Of a stretch of DNA of 5,565 nt, positions 1-5,565 are shown piece after piece (position 1 is the first letter of the stretch; every line of letters starts with the position of its first letter). Below the pieces are notes generated by a model. That model did not search any database, had not been told where the DNA came from, and was given only the letters and a program-made list of their open reading frames with translations. Made by a program: the position numbers and the translations under genes. The stretch is from Methanoculleus sp. (GTDB lineage Archaea > Halobacteriota > Methanomicrobia > Methanomicrobiales > Methanoculleaceae). The stretch is taken from assembly GCA_028698765.1 (NCBI GenBank), contig JAQVVW010000121.1:1-5565 (forward strand). Reading direction: 5' to 3'.

Positions 1-1
1 G

Positions 2-868
2 ATCGTCGAGCAAGCGGCCGGGTTCGCCGAGGTCTTCCCCGAGCACAAGTACCGGATCGTCTCCCTCCTCCAGTCGCGGGGGCACATCGTCGGCATGACC
101 GGCGACGGCGTGAACGACGCCCCCGCTCTCAAAAAGGCTGACGTCGGGATCGCCGTCGCGGGAGCCACGGATGCAGCGAAGTCGGCGGCCGCGATCGTCC
201 TCACAAAACCGGGCCTCTCGGTGATCATCGACGCGATCAAAGAGAGCCGGATGATCTTCGAGCGCATGGTCCACTACGTCACCTACCGGATCGCCGAGAC
301 CATCCGCGTCCTCTTCTTCATCACCCTCTCGATCCTGATCTTCGGGTTCTTCCCGATCACCGCCCTGATGATCGTCCTCCTTGCCCTCTTAAACGACATC
401 CCGATCATGACCATCGCCTGGGACAACGTCCTCTACTCCCGGTCCCCCGAACGGTGGAAGATGCGCGAGATCCTCACGCTCGCGACCCTTATCGGGTTTG
501 TGGGCGTCATATCCTCGTTTACCATGCTCGCCATCGCACAGGGCCCGCTCAACCTCCCTCTGGACGTCATCCGGTCGCTCATCTTCCTCAAACTCGCGGT
601 CGCCGGCCATCTCACCGTCTTCGTCGCCCGTACCCGGGGGCCGTTCTGGTCCGTCCGGCCCGCCCCGGTCCTGCTCGGGGCGGTGATCGTCACGCAGACC
701 GTCGCGACCCTGATCACCGTCTACGGGATATTTATAGCGCCCATCGGCTGGCCGCTTGCGGTCTTCGTCTGGGTCTACGCGCTCATCTGGGCGCTCGTGA
801 TCACGGACCCGATAAAGGTCTACGCCTACCGCCTCATCGACCGCGGCAGCATACCGTTTGTCCGGTGA
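2..868 (+). CDS. P3A-type (plasma-membrane) H+-transporting ATPase, C-terminal part, 5' truncated by window edge
   Basis: This is the last 288 residues of a P-type ATPase; the frame is open to the left edge, and the ATG at 95 lies inside a conserved motif, so it is not the true start. The visible part starts in the cytoplasmic P domain (GFAEVFPEHKYRIV, then the hinge motif MTGDGVNDAPALKKADVG at codons 32-49 of the fragment), which is typical of the P3A proton-pump group. Six hydrophobic stretches follow, matching M5-M10. In M5 the motif ETIRVLF keeps an arginine (codon at 305-307), and in M6 LLNDIPIMTIAWDNV keeps an aspartate (395-397). These align with the Arg/Asp pair implicated in proton transport in plant and fungal pumps. 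The protein ends soon after M10, without the long autoinhibitory tail of plant enzymes. Known role of the family: ATP-driven proton export across the cell membrane. The phosphorylated Asp, actuator domain and promoter lie outside the window. Subfamily call is strong; the ion (H+) is inferred from it. Confidence 0.93.
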   Translation: MVEQAAGFAEVFPEHKYRIVSLLQSRGHIVGMTGDGVNDAPALKKADVGIAVAGATDAAKSAAAIVLTKPGLSVIIDAIKESRMIFERMVHYVTYRIAETIRVLFFITLSILIFGFFPITALMIVLLALLNDIPIMTIAWDNVLYSRSPERWKMREILTLATLIGFVGVISSFTMLAIAQGPLNLPLDVIRSLIFLKLAVAGHLTVFVARTRGPFWSVRPAPVLLGAVIVTQTVATLITVYGIFIAPIGWPLAVFVWVYALIWALVITDPIKVYAYRLIDRGSIPFVR

Positions 869-885
869 GGGATATCCCTCACCGG
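862..885. terminator. Perfect 24-bp palindrome shared by the two convergent gene ends; possible bidirectional terminator or 3' hairpin
   Basis: The half-site CCGGTGAGGGAT is followed immediately by its exact reverse complement, centred between 873 and 874. It contains the TGA of the ATPase gene (866-868) and the TGA of ppsA (879-881, minus strand), with only GGGATATCCC between them. Both proteins therefore end in CGG-TGA (Arg-stop). Either transcript could fold it into a GC-rich hairpin with a GATATC tip. No T-run follows on either strand, so it does not look like a standard intrinsic or U-tract terminator. A role in ending transcription or protecting both 3' ends is inferred; the palindrome itself is seen directly. 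Confidence 0.6.
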
Positions 886-3317
886 GGCACCGGGGCCGCC
901 TTCTTCGCCCTCCTGAGCCGTTCCTCGACCTCGGCCACCCGGAGGGTGATCTTTAAGAGCGCATCGGGCTCGACCGATATCGAGTCGATCCCCTGCTCTA
1001 CCAAAAAGTCGGCGAACTCCGGGTAAGTGCTCGGCGCCTCGCCGCAGAGCCCGCTGTGCCGATGGTTCCGCCGGCAGCCCTCCACGGCCATCGCGACCAT
1101 CCGTTTGACCGCCGGATCGCGCTCGTCGAACGCCCCACCCACGACTGCCGAGTCACGGTCGATGCCGAGGACGAGCTGGGTCAGGTCGTTTGAACCGATC
1201 GAGAACCCGTCGAAGTACTCGCTGAACGCATCGAGTTCGACGACGTTGCTCGGGATCTCGCACATCTGGTAGATCTGAAGGCCGTTCTCGCCCCGGCGCA
1301 GATCGTTCTTCGCGAGTTCCTCAATGACCTGCTTTGCCTCCTCCGCCCGGCGGCAGAAGGGGATCATGATGATCAGGTTCGCAAGACCCATCTCTTCGCG
1401 GACCCGCTTCAGCGCCCGGCACTCGAGGCTGAATCCTTCCCGGTAGCGCTCGTCGTAGTAGCGGGAGGCGCCGCGGAACCCGAGCATCGGGTTTGCTTCC
1501 TCGGGCTCGAAGTAGGCCCCGCCGAGGAGGCTTGCGTACTCGTTCGTCTTGAAGTCGCTCGTCCGGACGACGACGGGGTTCGGGTAGAACGCCGCGGCGA
1601 TGGTCCCGACACCCTCCGCGAGCCGCTCGATGAAGTACTCCGCCCCGTCCGGGTAGCCGTAGGTGAGGTCCGCGATCGATTGCCGGACGGATTCGTCCTC
1701 GACCCGCTCGGGGTGGATGAGCGCCATCGGGTGGACTTTTATGTAACTCGCAATGATGAACTCCATCCGGGCGAGGCCGATGCCGTCGTTCGGGAGCATA
1801 GCGAGTCCGAAGGCCGCGTCCGGGTTTCCGAGGTTCATCATCACCTCGGTCCGGGGCCGCCGCAGGTCCGAGAGCCGGGTCGTCTCGACGTGGAACGGGA
1901 GGGCTCGATCGTAGACGAACCCCTCCTCCCCCTCGGCGCAGCTGACCGTCACCTCGCGGCCTGTCGGGACCTTCTCGGTCGCGTCGCCGGTGCCGACGAC
2001 CGCAGGGATGCCGAGTTCCCGGCTGACGATCGCGGCGTGGGAGGTCCGCCCGCCCCGGTTCGTCACGATGGCGGCGGCCACCTTCATGACAGGCTCCCAG
2101 TCGGGGGTCGTGGTATCGGAGACCAGGACCTCTCCCGGCTTAAACTCCGGGAGCCTGCCGACATCGGTGATGATCCTGGCCTTTCCGGCGGAAATCTTAT
2201 CCCCGATGTTCTTTCCGGCGGCGAGCACCGTCCCGCGCTCGTCGAGGCGGTAGGTCTCGAGGACGTCTCCCGCCTTCTGCGACCGCACCGTCTCGGGCCG
2301 GGCCTGGACGACGAAGAGTTCCCCGGTCTCGCCGTCCTTTGCCCACTCGATATCCATCGGCACCGGTTTTCCGGCTTTTTCCGAGTAGTGATCCTCGATC
2401 GTGAGCGCGTACCCGGCGAGCGTCAGGACATCGTCGTCGCCGATGCAGAACCTCCTTTGGTCGGCATCCGGGACATCGACCCTCCGGGTGACCTCTTTTT
2501 CTCCCCCGTGGCCGTAGATCAATTTCACCCGCTTCTCCCCGGTGGTCTTCCTGACGATGGCGCGGTGTCCCTCCCGGAAGGTCGGCTTGAAGACGTAGAA
2601 CTCGTCGGGGTTGACGGCGCCCTGGACGATCATCTCGCCGAGACCGTAAGATCCCGTGATGAGGACGACGTCCCGGAACCCGGTGTCGGTGTCGAGCGTG
2701 AAGATGACCCCGCTCGATGCCAGGTCGGAGCGGACCATCTTCATGACCCCGACCGAGAGGGCGACCTTGAAGTGGTCGAAGCCGTTGTCCACCCGGTAGG
2801 CTATCGCCCGGTCGGTGAAGAGAGAGGCAAGGCACCGGGTGTAGGCTTCCTGCAGGGCCTGGTAACCCCGGACGTTCAAGTAAGTCTCCTGCTGCCCCGC
2901 AAACGAAACCGTCGGGAGGTCTTCGGCGGTGGCGCTCGACCTGACGGCGACGTCGGCGTCGGGCCCGTACTCGTCGCAGAGCAGATCGTAGGCTGTCCGG
3001 ATCTCACCCCGGAGGTCGTCGGGGATCCCGGCCGAGAGGATGAGATCACGGGCCCGCTTCCCTCGTTTCGCGAGGTCGGTGACGTTGTTCCGATCGAGCC
3101 CGGCGAGGGTCTCTTTGAGGTCGTCGAGGATCCCCGCGGATGTAAGGACGTGCCGGTAACCTCCCGCGGTCACGGCAAACCCGCCGGGAATCTTCACGCC
3201 CTTCGGGGTCAGTTCGCTGTACATCTCGCCGAGCGATGCGTTCTTCCCGCCGACCAGACCGACATCCTCGTTCCTGATATCGGCAAACCAGCGGATGTAG
3301 GTCGCGTCCTGCTTCAT
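879..3317 (-). CDS. ppsA: Phosphoenolpyruvate synthase (pyruvate, water dikinase)
   Basis: This cytoplasmic enzyme converts pyruvate, ATP and water to PEP, AMP and phosphate, the entry step to gluconeogenesis. The 812 residues are close to the usual length of about 800, and all three domains are present. The N-terminal ATP-binding domain (about 1-345) has GGKNASLGEM at 23-32, VRSSATAEDLPTVSFAGQQE at 125-144 and MDIEWAKD with FVVQARPETV at 321-344. The swivelling phosphohistidine domain (about 375-465) has GGRTSHAAIVSRELGIPAVV with the phospho-carrier His427. The C-terminal PEP/pyruvate barrel (about 490-800) has GIGLARMEF (512-520), RTSDFKTNEY (585-594), GSNDLTQ (708-714) and GLCGEAPS with catalytic Cys758. 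The ATG at 3317 is preceded by GGAGG with a 6-nt spacer and overlaps the upstream stop as ATGA, so it is probably translationally coupled as the last operon gene. The RTSDFKTNEY and cysteine motifs favour PEP synthase over pyruvate phosphate dikinase. No key residue is missing. Confidence 0.97.
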   Translation of the reverse strand: MKQDATYIRWFADIRNEDVGLVGGKNASLGEMYSELTPKGVKIPGGFAVTAGGYRHVLTSAGILDDLKETLAGLDRNNVTDLAKRGKRARDLILSAGIPDDLRGEIRTAYDLLCDEYGPDADVAVRSSATAEDLPTVSFAGQQETYLNVRGYQALQEAYTRCLASLFTDRAIAYRVDNGFDHFKVALSVGVMKMVRSDLASSGVIFTLDTDTGFRDVVLITGSYGLGEMIVQGAVNPDEFYVFKPTFREGHRAIVRKTTGEKRVKLIYGHGGEKEVTRRVDVPDADQRRFCIGDDDVLTLAGYALTIEDHYSEKAGKPVPMDIEWAKDGETGELFVVQARPETVRSQKAGDVLETYRLDERGTVLAAGKNIGDKISAGKARIITDVGRLPEFKPGEVLVSDTTTPDWEPVMKVAAAIVTNRGGRTSHAAIVSRELGIPAVVGTGDATEKVPTGREVTVSCAEGEEGFVYDRALPFHVETTRLSDLRRPRTEVMMNLGNPDAAFGLAMLPNDGIGLARMEFIIASYIKVHPMALIHPERVEDESVRQSIADLTYGYPDGAEYFIERLAEGVGTIAAAFYPNPVVVRTSDFKTNEYASLLGGAYFEPEEANPMLGFRGASRYYDERYREGFSLECRALKRVREEMGLANLIIMIPFCRRAEEAKQVIEELAKNDLRRGENGLQIYQMCEIPSNVVELDAFSEYFDGFSIGSNDLTQLVLGIDRDSAVVGGAFDERDPAVKRMVAMAVEGCRRNHRHSGLCGEAPSTYPEFADFLVEQGIDSISVEPDALLKITLRVAEVEERLRRAKKAAPVPR
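880..895. repeat. Tandem 8-bp duplication (CACCGGGG x2) at the ppsA 3' end
   Basis: Two exact adjacent copies of CACCGGGG occupy 880-887 and 888-895. On the coding strand of ppsA they read CCCCGGTG twice, followed by A, giving the last codons P-V-P-R-stop. The second copy is read in a shifted frame and supplies the TGA. The first copy overlaps the right arm of the 24-bp palindrome. With only one copy, the ppsA frame would run through the palindrome into the neighbouring gene. Confidence 0.6.
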
Positions 3318-4369
3318 GCTCTCCCTCCGGCAGGCGCCTCTGCCGGCACCCGGTAGGTCCCGGCGACGACATTCTGCGGGTTCCCGGCAAAGAACGCCCG
3401 TATATTCTCGATGCTTGTATCGAGGATCCGGTCGACCGCACCCCGCGTGTTGAAGGCGTTGTGCGGGGTGAGGATCGCCTTATCGGAGTGCAGGAGGCCG
3501 AAACTCTCGAGCGCATCCCGGAGTTCGTCTGCCGACGCTTCCTCCGCCCCCGCAAACTCCTCCTCGATCCAGACCTCCTCCCCCTCGAAGGTGTCGAACG
3601 CGACTCCCCCGAGGCGGCCCTCGCGGAGGGCGTCCGCGACCGCTCCCGTATCCACCACGCCGCCCCGGGAGGTGTTGACGAGGAGCGCGGTATCTTTCAC
3701 GAGCCGGAGCCGCTCGGCGTCGATCAGGTGGTGCGTCGCCTTCGTGTAGGGGACGTGCAGGCTGATGATGTCCGCCTGCCGCAGGAGTTCGTCGAGGTCC
3801 ATGTAGCGGACGCCGTACTCCTCCGTAAGGGCCGGGTTCGGCCTCAGGTCGTAGGCGATCACCTCCATCTCCGCCGCGTGGGCGATGCGGGCGAGGTGCG
3901 ACCCGATGCGCCCGGTCCCGATCAGGCCGAGGGTCTTACCGGCAAGATCCATCCCCTGAAGCCCGACCCGCGAGAAGTCGCCCCGGTCGGTTCGCTCAAA
4001 CGTCGGCCTGAACTTCCGGGCGAGGGCCAGGATGAGCCCGAACGCGAACTCCGCCACGGTTGTGTCGCCGTAGCGCGGCACATTGCAGACGGCGATGTTC
4101 CTCTCCCGACAGGCGACGAAGTCAATATGGTCGAACCCCGTGGACATGGCGGCGATCACCTCAAGATCCGGCAGGCGGTCGAGGACCCCGCGGGTGACGC
4201 GCGACATGACGAAGACCCCGATGCCCCCGGCGCCCCGTGCAAGCGATACGTTCTCGATCGTGAGCGGTTCGGTGTGCAGGGCGAGATCGTAACCGCCCTC
4301 GCCAGCGAACGCCCTCCCGATCACGTCCTGTTCATGCTCATCGAGGCCGAAGAAGACTAATTTAGTCAT
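3314..4369 (-). CDS. NAD-dependent D-2-hydroxyacid dehydrogenase (D-lactate dehydrogenase-like), substrate unassigned
   Basis: The product has 351 residues, slightly longer than the usual 310-340, and is soluble with no signal peptide. The family interconverts 2-keto acids and D-2-hydroxyacids with NAD(P)(H). The N-terminal substrate region contains STGFDHIDFVACRERNIAVC (76-95) and the conserved VAEFAFGLILALAR (105-118). The Rossmann nucleotide site is LGLIGTGRIGSHLARIA (147-163), with Asp174 at the end of the second strand (IAYDLRP) favouring NAD over NADP. Catalytic residues are visible: Arg235 in NTSRGGVVD, Glu264 in FDTFEGEE and His303 in LTPHNAF. A glutamate-rich stretch lies between the Glu and the His. 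The start is supported by GGGAGTGA, which overlaps the gap stop codon, with a 4-nt spacer. The 3' end overlaps ppsA by ATGA. Sitting between GAPDH and PEP synthase, it could act on pyruvate (D-lactate), hydroxypyruvate/glycerate or a related acid; sequence alone does not decide. A phosphoglycerate dehydrogenase (SerA) role is less likely because there is no C-terminal regulatory domain. Confidence 0.9.
   Translation of the reverse strand: MTKLVFFGLDEHEQDVIGRAFAGEGGYDLALHTEPLTIENVSLARGAGGIGVFVMSRVTRGVLDRLPDLEVIAAMSTGFDHIDFVACRERNIAVCNVPRYGDTTVAEFAFGLILALARKFRPTFERTDRGDFSRVGLQGMDLAGKTLGLIGTGRIGSHLARIAHAAEMEVIAYDLRPNPALTEEYGVRYMDLDELLRQADIISLHVPYTKATHHLIDAERLRLVKDTALLVNTSRGGVVDTGAVADALREGRLGGVAFDTFEGEEVWIEEEFAGAEEASADELRDALESFGLLHSDKAILTPHNAFNTRGAVDRILDTSIENIRAFFAGNPQNVVAGTYRVPAEAPAGGRA
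3321..3328 (-). promoter_or_regulatory. Shine-Dalgarno site of ppsA
   Basis: On the minus strand the sequence GGAGGGAG precedes AGC-ATG. The GGAGG core (3324-3328) is 6 nt from the ATG at 3317. The site lies inside the last codons of the upstream dehydrogenase gene, whose GC-rich Pro/Ala/Gly tail may partly reflect this constraint. It fixes the ppsA start and supports coupled translation. Confidence 0.75.
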
Positions 4370-4373
4370 CCCC

Positions 4374-4381
4374 TCACTCCC
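4374..4381 (-). promoter_or_regulatory. Shine-Dalgarno site of the D-2-hydroxyacid dehydrogenase gene, overlapping the gap stop
   Basis: Minus-strand GGGAGTGA, close to the ideal GGAGGTGA, includes the TGA stop of gap. It is separated from the ATG at 4369 by GGGG. A ribosome ending gap would sit on the next gene's binding site, so reinitiation or coupling is likely. Confidence 0.65.
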
Positions 4382-5381
4382 GGGACGCCATGTAGGCGGC
4401 GATATCGACCATCCTCTTCGCGTAGCCGAACTCGTTGTCGTACCAGACCAGGACCTTGACCATCCGCCCGCCGACGACGCTCGTGGAGAGCCCGTCGACG
4501 ACCCCGGAGTGCGGGTCGCCGACGATATCGGCCGATACGATCGGATCCAGGGTATACGCGAGGTATCCCTTCATCCCTCCTTCCGCCGCCTTCTTCATCG
4601 CGGCGTTCACCTGGTCCGCCGACGTCTCGCGTTTCAGTTCCGCGACGATATCGATGACCGACCCGTCGGGGATCGGGGCCCGGACGGCTATCGCGTCCAT
4701 CTTCCCGGTGAGTTCGGGCAGAACCCGGGTGGTGGCGACGGCGGCCCCGGTCGTCGTCGGGATGAGCGAGACGGCCGCGGCCCGTCCCCGGCGCGGTTTC
4801 TTCGCGGCCCGGTCGACCAGCGCCTGGGTGGCGGTGTAGGCGTGGATCGCCGTTGCCATCAGGCGCTCGACGCCGAAGGCGTCGTTCAAGACCTTCGCCG
4901 CCGGCGCAAGCGCGTTGGTCGTGCAGGATGCGTTCGAGACGACGGTGTGCTTTGCCGGGTCATACGTTCCCTCGTTGACCCCGAGCACGACCGTATGGTC
5001 GGCGTCGGGCGAGGGAGCGCTGATGACGACCCGGGACGCCCCGGCGTCCAGGTGCTTTGCAGAACCCGCCCGCTCGATGAAGTGCCCCGTGCACTCGAGC
5101 ACCATATCCACACCGAGGTCCTTCCACGGGAGGCGGGCGGGGTCCCTCTCGTGCAGCACCCGCACCTCGTTTGACCCGAACCGGATGTGATCCTTGCCGG
5201 CCTCGACCGGGAACGGCGCCCGCCCGTGGACCGAGTCATACTGCATCAGGTAGGCGAGTTCTTCCGTCGGGTTTGGGTCGTTCACCGCGACGATCTCGAT
5301 CTTCTCCGGCGGATCGGTGAGGTAGTTGTAGAGAACCTTCCGCCCAATCCGCCCGAACCCGTTGATGGCAACCTTCTTCAT
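4374..5381 (-). CDS. gap: Class I (bacterial-type) phosphorylating glyceraldehyde-3-phosphate dehydrogenase
   Basis: The enzyme interconverts glyceraldehyde 3-phosphate, phosphate and NAD(P)+ with 1,3-bisphosphoglycerate and NAD(P)H; here it probably runs in the gluconeogenic direction. The 335 residues match the family length. Visible motifs are the nucleotide site INGFGRIGR (6-14), VNDP with Asp35 that usually favours NAD, catalytic Cys153 in SNASCTTN (149-156), His180 in HAYTATQ, IPTTTGAA (207-214) and WYDNEFGY (313-320). The cofactor/phosphate loop reads DRAAKKPRRGRAAA where many class I enzymes have DLPHKDLRRARAAA. It is clearly not the archaeal class II GAPDH. A GTG at 5528 would add 49 residues, but that stretch spans the TATA box and has no family similarity. 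The ATG at 5381 has a G-rich Shine-Dalgarno site at 7 nt and begins MKKVAINGFG, so it was chosen. It is the first gene of the leftward operon. Confidence 0.96.
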   Translation of the reverse strand: MKKVAINGFGRIGRKVLYNYLTDPPEKIEIVAVNDPNPTEELAYLMQYDSVHGRAPFPVEAGKDHIRFGSNEVRVLHERDPARLPWKDLGVDMVLECTGHFIERAGSAKHLDAGASRVVISAPSPDADHTVVLGVNEGTYDPAKHTVVSNASCTTNALAPAAKVLNDAFGVERLMATAIHAYTATQALVDRAAKKPRRGRAAAVSLIPTTTGAAVATTRVLPELTGKMDAIAVRAPIPDGSVIDIVAELKRETSADQVNAAMKKAAEGGMKGYLAYTLDPIVSADIVGDPHSGVVDGLSTSVVGGRMVKVLVWYDNEFGYAKRMVDIAAYMASRE

Positions 5382-5403
5382 GACACTTCCCCCTGTCAGA
5401 CAG
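5382..5403 (-). promoter_or_regulatory. Short gap leader with Shine-Dalgarno site and overlapping TGTC/GACA inverted repeats
   Basis: The minus-strand leader reads CTGTCTGACAGGGGG then AAGTGTC before the ATG. The ribosome-binding site is AGGGGG (5389-5394), 7 nt from the start codon. Two inverted repeats share the central GACA. One is CTGTC-T-GACAG (5393-5403). The other is TGACA...TGTCA (5381-5385 with 5394-5398), which places the G-run in an 8-nt loop and pairs the A of the start codon. The pairings are mutually exclusive. The stems are only 4-5 bp, so a regulatory effect is speculative; the ribosome-binding site is well supported. Confidence 0.5.
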
Positions 5404-5416
5404 AGGGGCCCCTCTG
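5401..5416. promoter_or_regulatory. Perfect 16-bp palindrome at the predicted gap transcription start; candidate operator
   Basis: The sequence is CAGAGGGG followed directly by its reverse complement CCCCTCTG. It lies downstream of the TATA box and covers the point about 25 bp away where an archaeal transcript would begin. Repressors in archaea commonly bind here to block RNA polymerase. The palindrome is seen directly; the operator role is inferred from position. No regulator gene is in the window. Confidence 0.5.
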
Positions 5417-5424
5417 CGGGAGGG

Positions 5425-5440
5425 TATATATGATCTTCCA
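5425..5440 (-). promoter_or_regulatory. Archaeal promoter (TATA box with purine-rich BRE) for the gap-dehydrogenase-ppsA operon
   Basis: On the minus strand, TGGAAGATC precedes ATATATA (5425-5431), an AT-rich island in otherwise very GC-rich DNA. The box is centred near 5428, about 47 bp upstream of the gap ATG. A start about 25 bp downstream would fall near 5403 and leave a leader of roughly 20 nt. GGAAGA just upstream is a plausible TFB recognition element. With 4-bp and overlapping junctions downstream, this is the only obvious promoter for all three genes. Confidence 0.7.
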
Positions 5441-5565
5441 CCCCTGGGATGGTGCCGGGGAAAATCGCCGGTTCGGGGGCGGTTTGGGTTTTCCGGCCGG
5501 ACCCTGCGACACCGCCGGAGGCCGACACTCTCTCTCTGAAAGCCGGCGCGAGGGTCGCCTTCCGG
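5441..5565. other. Non-coding flank at the right edge
   Basis: I see no supported gene in this stretch. It is GC-rich, with G and C runs near 5441-5485 and a (CT)5 tract at 5528-5537. It probably belongs to the intergenic region upstream of gap; the neighbouring gene lies outside the window. Confidence 0.5.

Noticed and set aside
95..97. ATG at 95 as the start of the ATPase gene
   Set aside because: It is the Met of the internal MTGDGVNDAP motif, and the conserved P-domain sequence continues upstream in frame to the window edge.
725..740. TATA-like ATATTTATAG on the plus strand
   Set aside because: It lies inside the coding sequence for a membrane segment (YGIFIAPIG), and no gene starts downstream on that strand.
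454..1026. A 190-codon plus-strand frame overlapping the ATPase 3' end and running into ppsA
   Set aside because: It is out of frame with the conserved ATPase membrane segments and then antisense to ppsA. Its product is Arg/His/Pro-rich and unlike a real protein.
1680..3356. A 558-codon open frame on the plus strand opposite ppsA
   Set aside because: It is antisense to a fully conserved PEP synthase. Its translation is low-complexity (rich in D, R, G, P, V) with no recognisable motif, as expected from the strong GC bias at third codon positions.
3461..4360. A 299-codon plus-strand frame opposite the dehydrogenase gene, and a 221-codon frame at 4509-5174 opposite gap
   Set aside because: Both are shadows of conserved genes, with Arg/Asp/Gly/Val-rich composition and no family motifs.
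5382..5528. A 49-residue N-terminal extension of GAPDH from a GTG at 5528
   Set aside because: The stretch contains the TATA box, the palindrome and the Shine-Dalgarno site. The family starts at MKKVAINGFG, and no similarity is seen upstream.
5528..5537. (CT)5 tract as a possible regulatory repeat
   Set aside because: It is too short to distinguish from chance, and its genomic context beyond the edge is not visible.

Overview
The window looks like a piece of a GC-rich euryarchaeal chromosome, most likely a Methanomicrobiales methanogen of the Methanoculleus type. This rests on an archaeal promoter layout (a TATA box about 25 bp ahead of the predicted transcript start), strong Shine-Dalgarno sites, tight gene packing and a general resemblance of the proteins. 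No single gene proves the taxon, so the assignment is an inference.

Layout. Positions 2-868 (+) hold the C-terminal third of a P3A-type proton-pumping ATPase, cut by the left edge. It converges tail-to-tail, across 10 bp, with a leftward cluster of three genes. In transcription order these are gap at 4374-5381, encoding a bacterial-type (class I) glyceraldehyde-3-phosphate dehydrogenase; a D-2-hydroxyacid dehydrogenase at 3314-4369; and ppsA at 879-3317, encoding phosphoenolpyruvate synthase. gap and the dehydrogenase gene are 4 bp apart, and the dehydrogenase gene overlaps ppsA by an ATGA. One promoter upstream of gap (TATA box at 5425-5431) therefore probably drives all three. About 125 bp of non-coding DNA follows to the right edge.

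How the genes fit together. PpsA makes PEP from pyruvate, and GAPDH works further along the same route, so the operon looks gluconeogenic: carbon from acetyl-CoA and pyruvate moves towards sugars. The middle enzyme would reduce a 2-keto acid (pyruvate, hydroxypyruvate or similar) or oxidise the matching D-hydroxyacid with NAD(H), at or near the pyruvate node. The ATPase is functionally unrelated to the operon.

The most notable features are in the non-coding joints. A perfect 24-bp palindrome carries the stop codons of both convergent genes. A perfect 16-bp palindrome sits on the predicted transcription start of the gap operon. Repeated TGTC/GACA boxes in the short gap leader could form alternative hairpins around the ribosome-binding site. 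I saw no mobile element, CRISPR array, RNA gene or clearly new multi-gene system.
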